Source: Microbacterium marinilacus (GTDB taxonomy: Bacteria > Actinomycetota > Actinomycetes > Actinomycetales > Microbacteriaceae). Taken from it: a DNA stretch of 64,000 bases. The stretch is from positions 62,001 through 126,000 of the forward strand of contig NZ_JAIJZW010000008.1 of the NCBI RefSeq assembly GCF_019753765.1, read 5' to 3'. The notes under the pieces are model-generated. The model was not told the origin of the DNA and made no database searches. It saw nothing but the letters and a program-made list of their open reading frames with translations. Both the position numbers and the translations under genes were made by a program. Shown piece by piece: positions 55,533 through 63,541 of this stretch (position 1 is its first letter; each line of letters opens with the position of its first letter).

Positions 55533-56183
55533 TCAGCGCGTGAGACGCGCGACGGCCTCCGCCACGGGCGTCGGCCCGTCCGTCAGCTCGACGATCTCGC
55601 GCCTGAAGGCGGGGGTGTGAAGCGCCTCGGCGATGAACGCCGCCACGTTGTCCCGGCGGACGTCGCCGTAGTCGATCGCCGGCCCGGCCGTCACCGACCC
55701 GTCGCCCGGCTCGTCCCGAAGCGTGCCGGGGCGGACGATGATCCAGTCGAGATCGGTGCCCGCGAGGTGCACGTCGGCGGCCTTCTTCACGCGCATGTAG
55801 TGCTCGAAACCCTCGCCGAGCTCGCCGCCGCGCCCGGCGTCCGGGATGACCGACACGAGCACGAAGCGCGAGATGCCCGCACGTGCTGCGGCCTCGGCCG
55901 ACTTGACGAGCCCGTCGCCGTCGATGGCCGAGGTCTTGTCGGCGCCCGTGCCATGCGCTCCCGCCGAGAACACCACGGCGTCGTGCCCGCGCAGCCGGTC
56001 GGCCAGGGTCTCGACGTCGTCGGAGATGAGATCGCCGGTCACGGGCCGCGCTCCGGTCGCCGAGATCGTCTCGGCCTGGGCCGGGTCGCGATGCATGCCC
56101 GTCACCTCGTCGCCGCGCTCTGTCAGCAGAGCGGAGAGCCGCCGTCCGATGCCGCCCGCGGCACCGATCTGGAACACCTTCAT
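55533..56183 (-). CDS. NAD(P)H-binding SDR-like protein (atypical SDR)
   Basis: 216 residues. Rossmann start KVFQIGAAGGIGRRL (GxxGxxG), DAVVFSAGAHGTG, the VVSVIPDAGRGGEL loop and the DWIIVRPGTL motif. The normal YxxxK pair of classical SDRs is replaced by YMRVKKAAD, as in the NAD(P)-binding/NmrA-like group. Substrate unknown, possibly an epimerase-like or redox-sensing role. The ATG at 56183 has GAGAGGA upstream; the longer frame to 56237 is discarded. Confidence 0.82.
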   Translation of the reverse strand: MKVFQIGAAGGIGRRLSALLTERGDEVTGMHRDPAQAETISATGARPVTGDLISDDVETLADRLRGHDAVVFSAGAHGTGADKTSAIDGDGLVKSAEAAARAGISRFVLVSVIPDAGRGGELGEGFEHYMRVKKAADVHLAGTDLDWIIVRPGTLRDEPGDGSVTAGPAIDYGDVRRDNVAAFIAEALHTPAFRREIVELTDGPTPVAEAVARLTR

Positions 56184-56250
56184 CGTTCGTCCTCTCGTCG
56201 TCTGTCTCGGGGTCAACTCGGGGGCCCCGCGTCCCATTCCTGCGCCGAGA

Positions 56251-56784
56251 TCAGTTCAGCGCGATGATGGCGATGTTCAGGGTCGACGCGAACGCCACCC
56301 ACAGCGCGTACACGGCCATCACGATCGACGCCACGCGACTGCGGCGCCACGCGGTAGCCGCGAGCCACACGACCGCGACCAGCAGAAGCAGGATGATCGC
56401 GGCCGCAAGCCACCACGCCGCCTCACCCAGCAGCGGGTATCCGCCGAAGAACGCCGGCGTCCACGCCGAGTTCAGCGCCAGCTGCACGATGTAGACCGTC
56501 AGCCACGCCCGCGCGGTGTTCGGGGCGCCCCGCCCCGCGAACCCCGCGCGCCACACCAGGAACCCCGCCGCGGCGATGCCGGCGTACAGCACGGACCACA
56601 CCGGCCCGAAGACGCCGTTCGGAGGGTTCCACGGAGCCTTCTGCGCACCGGCGTACCAGCCCTCGACGTTGTCGATCGTGGCGAGCGAGCCGACGAGGGC
56701 GATCACGGCCACCGCCGCGAGCAGCACCACGCCCGCCACGACCTGACGCAGTGCCGACGGCTTCTCGGCTCGTGCGATGTCCAT
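56251..56784 (-). CDS. tspO: TspO/MBR family membrane protein
   Basis: 177 residues with five membrane helices. Family motifs near the middle: GWYAGAQKAPWNPPNG (W-x-x-x-x-PW-PP pattern), FGPVWSVLYAGIA and AWTPAFFGGYP. TspO proteins bind tetrapyrroles and other hydrophobic ligands and are linked to oxidative or light stress. TAGCGT is seven bases upstream of the ATG on the minus strand (56792-56797). Alone between the SDR-like gene and the divergent helicase. Confidence 0.9.
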   Translation of the reverse strand: MDIARAEKPSALRQVVAGVVLLAAVAVIALVGSLATIDNVEGWYAGAQKAPWNPPNGVFGPVWSVLYAGIAAAGFLVWRAGFAGRGAPNTARAWLTVYIVQLALNSAWTPAFFGGYPLLGEAAWWLAAAIILLLLVAVVWLAATAWRRSRVASIVMAVYALWVAFASTLNIAIIALN

Positions 56785-56883
56785 GACCAAGACGCTACGG
56801 GTGCCGGTCGACCCGGAACAGGGGGTTGCGCAGACCGCGAACGCCGGACGGCGTGCCCGCCCCGATGAGGCAGACTCGAACGG

Positions 56884-59406
56884 ATGCCTGACACCCTGCT
56901 CGACGCCGTCCGCGCGACCGGCTCGGATGCCGACGCCCTCTACGACGCGTTCGTGACGTGGGCGGGGGAGAAGGGGCTCACCCTGTACCCGGCCCAGGAC
57001 GAGGCGGTGATGGAGCTCGTCTCGGGCGCCAACGTGATCCTGGCGACGCCGACGGGGACCGGAAAGTCGCTCGTCGCGATCGCCGCGCACGCCGTCGCGC
57101 TCGCCGCAGGCAGGCGTACGTACTACACGGCGCCCATCAAGGCGCTCGTGAGCGAGAAGTTCTTCTCCCTCGTCGAGGTCTTCGGCGCGGAGAACGTCGG
57201 AATGGTCACGGGCGACTCGTCGGTCAACCCCGACGCCCCGATCGTCTGCTGCACCGCCGAGATCCTCGCGAACCTCGCCCTGCGACACGGCGCCGACGCC
57301 GACGTCGACCAGGTCGTGATGGACGAGTTCCACTACTACGGCGACGCGGACCGCGGCTGGGCATGGCAGGTTCCCCTGCTGCTCCTGCCGCGCGCGCAGT
57401 TCCTGCTGATGTCGGCCACGCTCGGCGACACCGCCGAGATCGAGGCCGACCTGCGCCGACGCAGCCTCGCCGCGGGAGTCGGCCGCGAGACCGTGCTCGT
57501 CGCCGGTGCCGAGAGGCCCGTGCCCCTGCACCACACCTACGAGCGCAGGGCGGCGCACGAGCTCGTCGAGGCGCTGCTCGAGGAGGGCGAGACGCCGATC
57601 TACATCGTCCACTTCTCGCAGGCGGCGGCCATGGAGCGCGCGCAGGCGCTCTCGAACGTCAAGGTCGCCAGCCGCGAGCAGCGCGACGCCATCGCGGAGG
57701 CCATCGGCGGGTTCCGCTTCACGACCGCTTTCGGACGCACGCTGTCGCGCCTCGTCCGCGCCGGCATCGGCGTGCACCACGCCGGCATGCTGCCGCGTTA
57801 CCGGAGGCTGGTCGAGACGCTCGCCCAGCGCGGGCTGCTGCGGGTGATCTGCGGCACCGACACGCTCGGCGTCGGCATCAACGTGCCGATCCGCACGGTG
57901 CTGATCTCGGCCCTGTCCAAGTACGACGGCACGCGGATGCGGCGCCTCTCGGCCCGCGAGTTCCACCAGATCGCCGGCCGCGCGGGGCGAGCGGGCTACG
58001 ACCCCTACGGCAACGTGGTGGTGATGGCGCCCGACCACGAGATCGAGAACGAGCAGGCGCTGAAGAAGGCCGGCGACGACCCCAAGAAGCTCAAGAAGGT
58101 GCAGCGCAAGAAGGCGCCCGCCGGCTTCGTGTCGTGGAGCGAGGCGACGTTCGACAAGCTCGTCGACGCCGAGCCGGAGCCGCTCACCCCGCAGCTGCAG
58201 ATCACGTCGGCGATGATCATCAACGTCATCGGGCGCGGCGGCGACGTCTTCGGGCACCTGCGCGCGCTGGTGTTCGACAACCACGAGCCCCGCCCGCGCA
58301 AGTACGCCCTCGCGCGCCGCGCGCTGGCGATCTTCCGCACGCTCCGCGACGCCGGGATCGTCGAGGTCGCCCCCGACGGATCCATCCGCCTCGTCGTCGA
58401 GCTGCAGCCGAACTTCGCCCTGAACCAGCCGCTGTCGCCGTTCGCGCTCGCCGCCATCGAGATGCTCGACCCGGAGGACGGGCCGGGCGCCGCCGGCACG
58501 GGGCACTACGCGCTCGACGTCGTCAGCGTCATCGAGGCGACGCTCGACGACCCCCGCGCGATCCTGAGCCAGCAGGAGTTCAAGGCCCGCGGCGAGGCCG
58601 TCGGCGCCATGAAGCGGGAGGGCATCGAGTACGAGGAGCGGATGGCCCTCCTCGAGGACGTGACGTACGAGCGGCCGCTCGCCGACCTGCTCGCCCAGGC
58701 GTTCGAGGTGTTCGCCACGTCCCAGCCATGGGTGCGCGACTTCGAGCTGCGGCCCAAGTCGGTGGTGCGCGACATGTTCGAGCGGGCGATGAGCTTCGCC
58801 GAGTTCACGAACTGGTACCAGCTGGGCCGCAGCGAGGGACTCGTGCTGCGTTACCTCAGCGACGCCTATCGCGCGATCCGGCAGACCGTCCCCGCCGAGG
58901 CGCGCACCGAGGAGCTGCTCGACATCATCGCCTGGCTCGGCGAGCTCGTGCGTCAGGTCGACTCGAGCCTCGTCGACGAGTGGGAGGCGCTCGTCTCCGG
59001 CGCCGACGCGCACGGCTCCGACGAGACGGTCGTGCCGCCGGCGCCGCCGTCGCTCGTGCAGAACCGGCGCGCGTTCACCGTGCTGGTGCGCAACGAGATG
59101 TTCCGCCGCGTGCAGCTCGCCGCGCGCGAGGCCGATGACGAGCTGATCGAGCTGGATCCGGACGCCGGCTGGTCGGATGCGCTCGACGCCTACTACCGCG
59201 AGCACGAGTCCATCGGCATCTCGGGGGCCGCCCGGTCGCCGGCGCTGTGCCGCATCGTCGAGGGCCGCGAGGCGTGGAGCGTCGAGCAGGTCATCGACGA
59301 CCCGGCCGGCGACCACGACTGGCGCATCCGGGCCGAGGTCGACCTCGCCGCCTCCGACGAGGCGGGCGCCGCCGTGGTGCGCGTCACCGAGGTGGTGCGT
59401 CTGTAG
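56884..59406 (+). CDS. DEAD/DEAH-box helicase with DUF3516 (Ski2-like)
   Basis: 840 residues. Walker A ATPTGTGKS (54-62), DEFH motif (147-150), SATLGDTAEI (III), GTDTLGVGINVPIR (V) and HQIAGRAGRAGYDPYG (VI) define a Ski2-like nucleic acid helicase. The C-terminal half is the DUF3516 domain of actinobacterial RNA helicases. It may remodel RNA during ribosome or mRNA turnover; specific targets are not known. Convergent with the MmyB-type regulator. Confidence 0.92.
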   Translation: MPDTLLDAVRATGSDADALYDAFVTWAGEKGLTLYPAQDEAVMELVSGANVILATPTGTGKSLVAIAAHAVALAAGRRTYYTAPIKALVSEKFFSLVEVFGAENVGMVTGDSSVNPDAPIVCCTAEILANLALRHGADADVDQVVMDEFHYYGDADRGWAWQVPLLLLPRAQFLLMSATLGDTAEIEADLRRRSLAAGVGRETVLVAGAERPVPLHHTYERRAAHELVEALLEEGETPIYIVHFSQAAAMERAQALSNVKVASREQRDAIAEAIGGFRFTTAFGRTLSRLVRAGIGVHHAGMLPRYRRLVETLAQRGLLRVICGTDTLGVGINVPIRTVLISALSKYDGTRMRRLSAREFHQIAGRAGRAGYDPYGNVVVMAPDHEIENEQALKKAGDDPKKLKKVQRKKAPAGFVSWSEATFDKLVDAEPEPLTPQLQITSAMIINVIGRGGDVFGHLRALVFDNHEPRPRKYALARRALAIFRTLRDAGIVEVAPDGSIRLVVELQPNFALNQPLSPFALAAIEMLDPEDGPGAAGTGHYALDVVSVIEATLDDPRAILSQQEFKARGEAVGAMKREGIEYEERMALLEDVTYERPLADLLAQAFEVFATSQPWVRDFELRPKSVVRDMFERAMSFAEFTNWYQLGRSEGLVLRYLSDAYRAIRQTVPAEARTEELLDIIAWLGELVRQVDSSLVDEWEALVSGADAHGSDETVVPPAPPSLVQNRRAFTVLVRNEMFRRVQLAAREADDELIELDPDAGWSDALDAYYREHESIGISGAARSPALCRIVEGREAWSVEQVIDDPAGDHDWRIRAEVDLAASDEAGAAVVRVTEVVRL

Positions 59407-59410
59407 CGCC

Positions 59411-59465
59411 CGCGAGTGCCATCTGGCACTCCGCGCCGGGTCGCGCGTGCCAGATGGCACTCGCG
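59411..59465. repeat. 19-base perfect hairpin with nested palindrome
   Basis: Arms 59411-59429 and 59447-59465 are perfectly complementary (19 bases). Each arm itself contains GTGCCA-N2-TGGCAC, so the hairpin could form a cruciform. It lies four bases after the helicase stop and before the convergent regulator stop. Possible bidirectional terminator or intergenic repeat. Confidence 0.75.
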
Positions 59466-59469
59466 AAGG

Positions 59470-60306
59470 TCAGACGCCGGCGCCGATCACCGCCAGCAGC
59501 CGCAGCTTCTCGGCGCTCTCCGACCCGGGAACGGCGGTGTAGACCATGAGCGAGTGCGACTGGTCGGGATCGAGCAGGCGCTGGCACGTCAGCTCGAGCG
59601 CTCCGATCTGCGGGTGCACGAAGTGCTTCACGTCTCGCGGGCGCAGGCCCACCTCGTGCGCGTCCCACGCCTCCCGGAACTCCGGGCTGCGATCGAGCAG
59701 CAGGGTGGCGAGCTGCGTCGCCCGCGATCCGGGGCCGCGCAGCGTCGCGAGCTCGCGCAGCCCCGAGGCGTAGAGGCGCGTGAGGAACGCGTGCTCCTCC
59801 GGCGCATACAGCTCCCGCGCGGCGGGGTCGGTGAACCAGCGGTAGCCGAGGCTGCGATCGGGGCCGGACCTCGTGGTCGCGTCGCCCATGAGCGCGGCGC
59901 CGAGCGGCGTCTGCCGCAACGTCTCGCCCAGCTCGGTGACGATCTCCGCCGGGGTGTCGGTGAGCCTGTCGAGCACCCGCAGCAGCCCCGGGCTGACGTG
60001 CTCGCTCGACGGTCCGCGCGTGGGCGGATGGTGCCCGGCCAGGCGGTAGAGGTGGTCGCGCTCGTCGAGGGAGAGGTGCACGCCCTGCGCGATCGACGCG
60101 AGCATCTGCGGCGACGGATGCGGTCCCGTGCCGCGCTCGAGCCGTGCGTAGTAGTCCGTCGACATGTGACACAGCACCGCGACCTCCTCACGCCGCAGGC
60201 CTGCCGTGCGCCGCCGCGCGCCACGCGGCAGGCCGACGTCCTCTGGCTGCAGCGCCTCGCGGCGGTTGCGCAGGAACTCGGCCAGGCCGGTGCGATCGAT
60301 CATCAT
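59470..60306 (-). CDS. MmyB-type helix-turn-helix regulator
   Basis: 278 residues. N-terminal HTH_31 ([36 protein letters not shown]); the rest is the MmyB ligand-binding domain, with [10 protein letters not shown] and the [10 protein letters not shown] segment. The family often neighbours an SDR gene that it represses, as here. ATG start at 60306 (MMID) or 60303. The palindrome at 60349-60376 stands between it and the SDR gene, so it is probably the operator. Confidence 0.9.
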   Translation of the reverse strand: MMIDRTGLAEFLRNRREALQPEDVGLPRGARRRTAGLRREEVAVLCHMSTDYYARLERGTGPHPSPQMLASIAQGVHLSLDERDHLYRLAGHHPPTRGPSSEHVSPGLLRVLDRLTDTPAEIVTELGETLRQTPLGAALMGDATTRSGPDRSLGYRWFTDPAARELYAPEEHAFLTRLYASGLRELATLRGPGSRATQLATLLLDRSPEFREAWDAHEVGLRPRDVKHFVHPQIGALELTCQRLLDPDQSHSLMVYTAVPGSESAEKLRLLAVIGAGV

Positions 60307-60348
60307 CCGTTTCTACCGGCCGGAGTCGGCGCCTGCCACGGATCGCCG

Positions 60349-60376
60349 ATCCGCCCTTCGGCGCCGAAGGGCGGAT
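60349..60376. promoter_or_regulatory. Perfect 28-base palindrome, candidate MmyB-type operator
   Basis: 14 bases (60349-60362, from ATCCGCCC) are followed without spacer by their exact complement (60363-60376, ending GGGCGGAT). It sits in the 168-base divergent gap between the regulator and the SDR gene, near both starts. Such length without a break is unusual for chance. Confidence 0.7.
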
Positions 60377-60474
60377 GCAGGGGTGGTCGGGTGAGCAGTG
60401 GATCGACGGGCCCTGGATGGCGCCCGGCCGCTGCCGGAGGCTCGACTCACCGACCACCTCCCGAAGGAGACCCC

Positions 60475-61416
60475 ATGCCCCGTCGTCCCATCGACATCAC
60501 CGTCCCCGACCTCGCCGGCAGGCGTGCGCTCGTCACCGGGGCCAGCGACGGCATGGGCCTGCGCATCGCGACGCGGCTCGCCGCGGCCGGCGCCGAGCTC
60601 GTGCTGCCCGTCCGCAATCCGGCGAAGGGGGAGCGGGCGCTCGCGACCATCCGTGCGGAGGTGCCCGGGGCTCGCGCGTCGCTGCACAGCATGGACCTCT
60701 CGTCGCTGGCGTCGATCGGCGCCCTGGGCGAGGCGCTGCGCGCGGAGGGCGAGCCGCTCCACCTCCTCATCAACAACGCCGGAGTGATGACGCCGCCCAC
60801 GCGCCAGACCACCGCCGACGGGTTCGAGCTGCAGCTCGGTACGAATCACCTGGGCCACGTGGCGCTCGTCGCGCACCTGCTGCCGCTGCTGCGCGCGGGT
60901 CGCGCGCGCGTCACGTCGCAGCTGAGCGTCGCCGCCGAGAACGGCAGGATCAACTGGGACGACCTGCAGTGGGAGCGCCGGTACGACGGGATGGCCGCCT
61001 ACCGCCAGTCGAAGATCGCGTTCGGCCTGTTCGCGCTCGAGCTCGAACGCCGCAGCGCCGCGCATGGGTGGGGCATCACGAGCAACGTCTCGCACCCGGG
61101 CATCGCCCCGACCAGCCTGCTGGCGGCGCGGCCCGAGGTCGGGCGCAGCGGCGACACCGCGGGCGTACGCCTCATTCGCGTGCTGTCGCGCCTGGGGATA
61201 GCGGGCACGGTCGACTCGGCGGGCCTGCCGGCGCTGATGGCGGCGACGGATCCCGCGTCGCGCGGCGGGGCGTTCTACGGTCCGGGAGGCCTCCGCAACA
61301 TGGGTGGAGCGCCCTCCGAGCAGACGCTCTACGCGCCGCTGCGCAGCGCGGAGGAGGCGGGCCGCGTCTGGGAAGTGTCGGAGCGTCTCGCCAGGGCGTC
61401 GTTCTCCTCCGCCTGA
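60475..61416 (+). CDS. SDR family oxidoreductase
   Basis: 313 residues. Cofactor loop TGASDGMG at 21-28, NNAGV (motif at about 100), Ser in QLSVAAE, and Y176-x-x-x-K180 (YRQSK) form the classical SDR active site. The C-terminus has the [12 protein letters not shown] pattern of the retinol-dehydrogenase-like group. Reduces or oxidises a small carbonyl or hydroxyl compound with NAD(P); the substrate is unknown. SD AAGGAGA precedes the ATG. Probably controlled by the divergent MmyB-type regulator. Confidence 0.9.
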   Translation: MPRRPIDITVPDLAGRRALVTGASDGMGLRIATRLAAAGAELVLPVRNPAKGERALATIRAEVPGARASLHSMDLSSLASIGALGEALRAEGEPLHLLINNAGVMTPPTRQTTADGFELQLGTNHLGHVALVAHLLPLLRAGRARVTSQLSVAAENGRINWDDLQWERRYDGMAAYRQSKIAFGLFALELERRSAAHGWGITSNVSHPGIAPTSLLAARPEVGRSGDTAGVRLIRVLSRLGIAGTVDSAGLPALMAATDPASRGGAFYGPGGLRNMGGAPSEQTLYAPLRSAEEAGRVWEVSERLARASFSSA

Positions 61417-61467
61417 GCGGCGTGCGTCGGGGTCTCCGCCGGATGCGGCGCGTCCCCGCGCATTTGC

Positions 61468-61482
61468 TATAGCCGTGCTATA
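61468..61482. promoter_or_regulatory. Operator/promoter of the glycosyltransferase gene
   Basis: TATAGC-CGT-GCTATA is a perfect inverted repeat in a locally AT-rich stretch. The right half overlaps the probable -10 TATAAC (61479-61484), which stands seven bases before the ATG at 61492. Also read as a direct repeat TGCTATA (61465 and 61476). Suited to a TetR-type repressor. Confidence 0.6.
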
Positions 61483-61491
61483 ACTAAATCG

Positions 61492-62778
61492 ATGTCCACC
61501 TACCTCGTCTGCAGCACGCCGGTGCACGGCCACGTCGGCCCGATGCTGGAGGCGGCCCGCCACCTGGTGTCGCGCGGGCATCGGGTGGTCTTCCTCACGG
61601 GCACGCGGTTCGCCGAGCGCGTCGCCGCGACCGGCGCCGAGTTCCGCGCTCTCGAGGGGATCGCCGACTTCGACGACCGAGACGTCGACAGCTATCTGCC
61701 CGAGCGCGACCGCTACCGCGGCATCGCGCGTGCGCAGTACGACATCCAGACGATCTTCGTGAAGCCGATCCCCGATCAGCACCGCGCAGTACGCGAGATC
61801 GTCGCCGCCGAGTCACCCGCGGCGATCCTGGTCGACGGTGCCTTCGCCGGCGTCGCGCCGCTGCTGCTCGGCGGTGCGCCGCGGCCGCCCGTGCTCGCAC
61901 TCGGCGTGACGCCGCTGACGCAGTCGAGCCGAGACGTGGCGCCGGCGGGAACGGCGCTGCCGCCGTCCTCGTCCCCGCTCGGGCGCGTGCGCAACCGCCT
62001 GCTCGGCCTGGTGGCCCGGCGCGTGCTGTTCCGCCAGACCCAGCAGCTCGGAGACCGGATCCTCGCCGAGCTGGGGGCGCGCGACTCCGGTCTGTTCGTC
62101 ATGGACATCTCGGGCGCCTACGACAGGTTCCTGCACCTCGGCGCGAGGGCGTTCGAGTATCCGCGCAGCGATCTCGCGCCCAACACGACGTTCGTCGGTC
62201 CCATCCCTCCACAGCCGTCGTCGGCGGCGCTGCCGAGCTGGTGGCCCGACCTGCAGGCGGGGCGTCCCGTCGTCCACGTCACGCAGGGGACGATCGACAA
62301 CCACGACCTCGACCGGCTGATCCGGCCGACGCTGCGTGCGCTCGAGCGGCTGGACGTCCTCGTCGTCGTCACGCTCGGCGGCCTCGATCCGAGTGTGCTG
62401 CAGGGAGAGGTGCCCGAGAACGCGCGGGTCGCCGAGTACCTGCCGTACGACCGGCTGATGCCGCTCACCTCGGTCTACGTCACGAACGGCGGCTACGGCG
62501 GGGTTCAGCAGGCGCTGCGCGACGGCGTGCCGATGGTGGTGGCTGGAGACTCCGAGGACAAGCCCGAGGTCGCGGCCCGCGTGGCGTGGTCCGGAGCCGG
62601 CATCGACCTGCGCACCGGAACCCCGTCGCCGGAGGCGCTGCGATCCGCGGTGCAGCGGGTGCTGTCCGAGGCATCCTTCCGCACGGCGGCCGGACGGATG
62701 GCGGAGGCGATCGCCGAGTACGACACGCTCGCCCTCATCGAGGCCGAGCTCGAGGGCGCCGTCGTCCGCGCGGGCTGA
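61492..62778 (+). CDS. Glycosyltransferase, MGT/UGT (GT1) family
   Basis: 428 residues, GT-B fold. N-terminal acceptor half starts CSTPVHGHVGPMLEAARHLVSRGH; the C-terminal nucleotide-sugar half has VHVTQGTIDN and VTNGGYGGVQQAL. The position where plant and macrolide enzymes have HGG carries Asn-Gly-Gly, as in a bacterial subgroup. Such enzymes often inactivate macrolides or modify flavonoid- or lipid-like compounds; the acceptor is unknown. Convergent with the TetR gene. Confidence 0.88.
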   Translation: MSTYLVCSTPVHGHVGPMLEAARHLVSRGHRVVFLTGTRFAERVAATGAEFRALEGIADFDDRDVDSYLPERDRYRGIARAQYDIQTIFVKPIPDQHRAVREIVAAESPAAILVDGAFAGVAPLLLGGAPRPPVLALGVTPLTQSSRDVAPAGTALPPSSSPLGRVRNRLLGLVARRVLFRQTQQLGDRILAELGARDSGLFVMDISGAYDRFLHLGARAFEYPRSDLAPNTTFVGPIPPQPSSAALPSWWPDLQAGRPVVHVTQGTIDNHDLDRLIRPTLRALERLDVLVVVTLGGLDPSVLQGEVPENARVAEYLPYDRLMPLTSVYVTNGGYGGVQQALRDGVPMVVAGDSEDKPEVAARVAWSGAGIDLRTGTPSPEALRSAVQRVLSEASFRTAAGRMAEAIAEYDTLALIEAELEGAVVRAG

Positions 62779-62789
62779 GCCCGAGACGC

Positions 62790-62815
62790 GTCGCGGGCTC
62801 TAGCCGGCCCGCGAC
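62790..62815. terminator. Bidirectional hairpin between glycosyltransferase and tetR genes
   Basis: GTCGCGGGC (62790-62798) pairs with GCCCGCGAC (62807-62815), 9 bases, over the tetR stop codon at 62800-62802. No T-run. Confidence 0.5.
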
Positions 62816-63447
62816 GACGTGTCGGCGAAGACGAGGCGCTCGATCGCGTCGCGCAGCCAGGATCGATACCGTTCGTCGTCCCAGCCCAGGTCGCCCGTGA
62901 AGAAGCGGTAGGTGTCGGGCGAGACCAGGTAGGTCAGCACGTCGGTGCGCTCGTCCGCGTCGACCTCGCCTCGCAGCAGCCCGCGCGACTGCGCCCAGAC
63001 GACGGCGGCCCGGATGTCCTCGTGACGACGCCGGTCGAGATCCGCCACCAGCGCCGCGACGGCGTCGTCCGTGCGCGCTGCGTCGTACAGCGCCCGGTGG
63101 ATGCCGGCGGTGCGGGCGTTCGCCTGGGCCAGGAACGAGACGTACGCGTCGAGGGCGTCGTCCGCAGGCAGCGCCATGATTGCCGTCAGGGCGGGACGCT
63201 CGTGCAGCGGATGGGTGCCCTCGTCACCGGCGAGGGTGAGCTCGAACGCCGCCATGAGCAGAGATCTCTTCGCGCCGGCGAGGTGGACGCTCTGCGCCGA
63301 GACACCCGCCTCGGCGGCGATGGCGGCGATGGTGGTGCCGCTGTACCCGTCCCGCGCGAAGAGGCGGGCCGCCGCGGTGACGATCCGGCGTCGGGTCCGT
63401 GCCGACGCCTCCTCGCGGGCCGGCGAGTTGTACCGGCGCGTTCCCAT
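62800..63447 (-). CDS. TetR/AcrR family transcriptional regulator
   Basis: 215 residues. N-terminal HTH: RTRRRIVTAAARLFARDGYSGTTIAAIAAEAGVSAQSVH, then a ligand-binding all-helix domain. It is convergent with the glycosyltransferase gene and divergent from the MFS exporter gene (95 bases), so likely represses one or both in response to a small molecule. The start ATG (63447) has TAGGAT seven bases upstream on the minus strand (63455-63460). A longer upstream form runs over the MFS start and is not used. Confidence 0.9.
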   Translation of the reverse strand: MGTRRYNSPAREEASARTRRRIVTAAARLFARDGYSGTTIAAIAAEAGVSAQSVHLAGAKRSLLMAAFELTLAGDEGTHPLHERPALTAIMALPADDALDAYVSFLAQANARTAGIHRALYDAARTDDAVAALVADLDRRRHEDIRAAVVWAQSRGLLRGEVDADERTDVLTYLVSPDTYRFFTGDLGWDDERYRSWLRDAIERLVFADTSSRAG

Positions 63448-63454
63448 GCCGAAG

Positions 63455-63460
63455 ATCCTA
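63455..63460 (-). promoter_or_regulatory. -10 element, leaderless tetR gene
   Basis: TAGGAT on the minus strand, seven bases before the ATG (63447). Confidence 0.5.
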
Positions 63461-63541
63461 ATGGCGGGCCCCGCGCCCGCCCGCGGCGGCTGGGTTGCGC
63501 CGCGCGGATCCCGGCCCTCCAGACGGTGGGAGGATGATCCG

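Noticed and set aside
56785..59460. Long minus-strand extension of the tspO frame
   Set aside because: Antisense to the helicase gene; the TspO domain is confined to the last 177 codons and has its own promoter.
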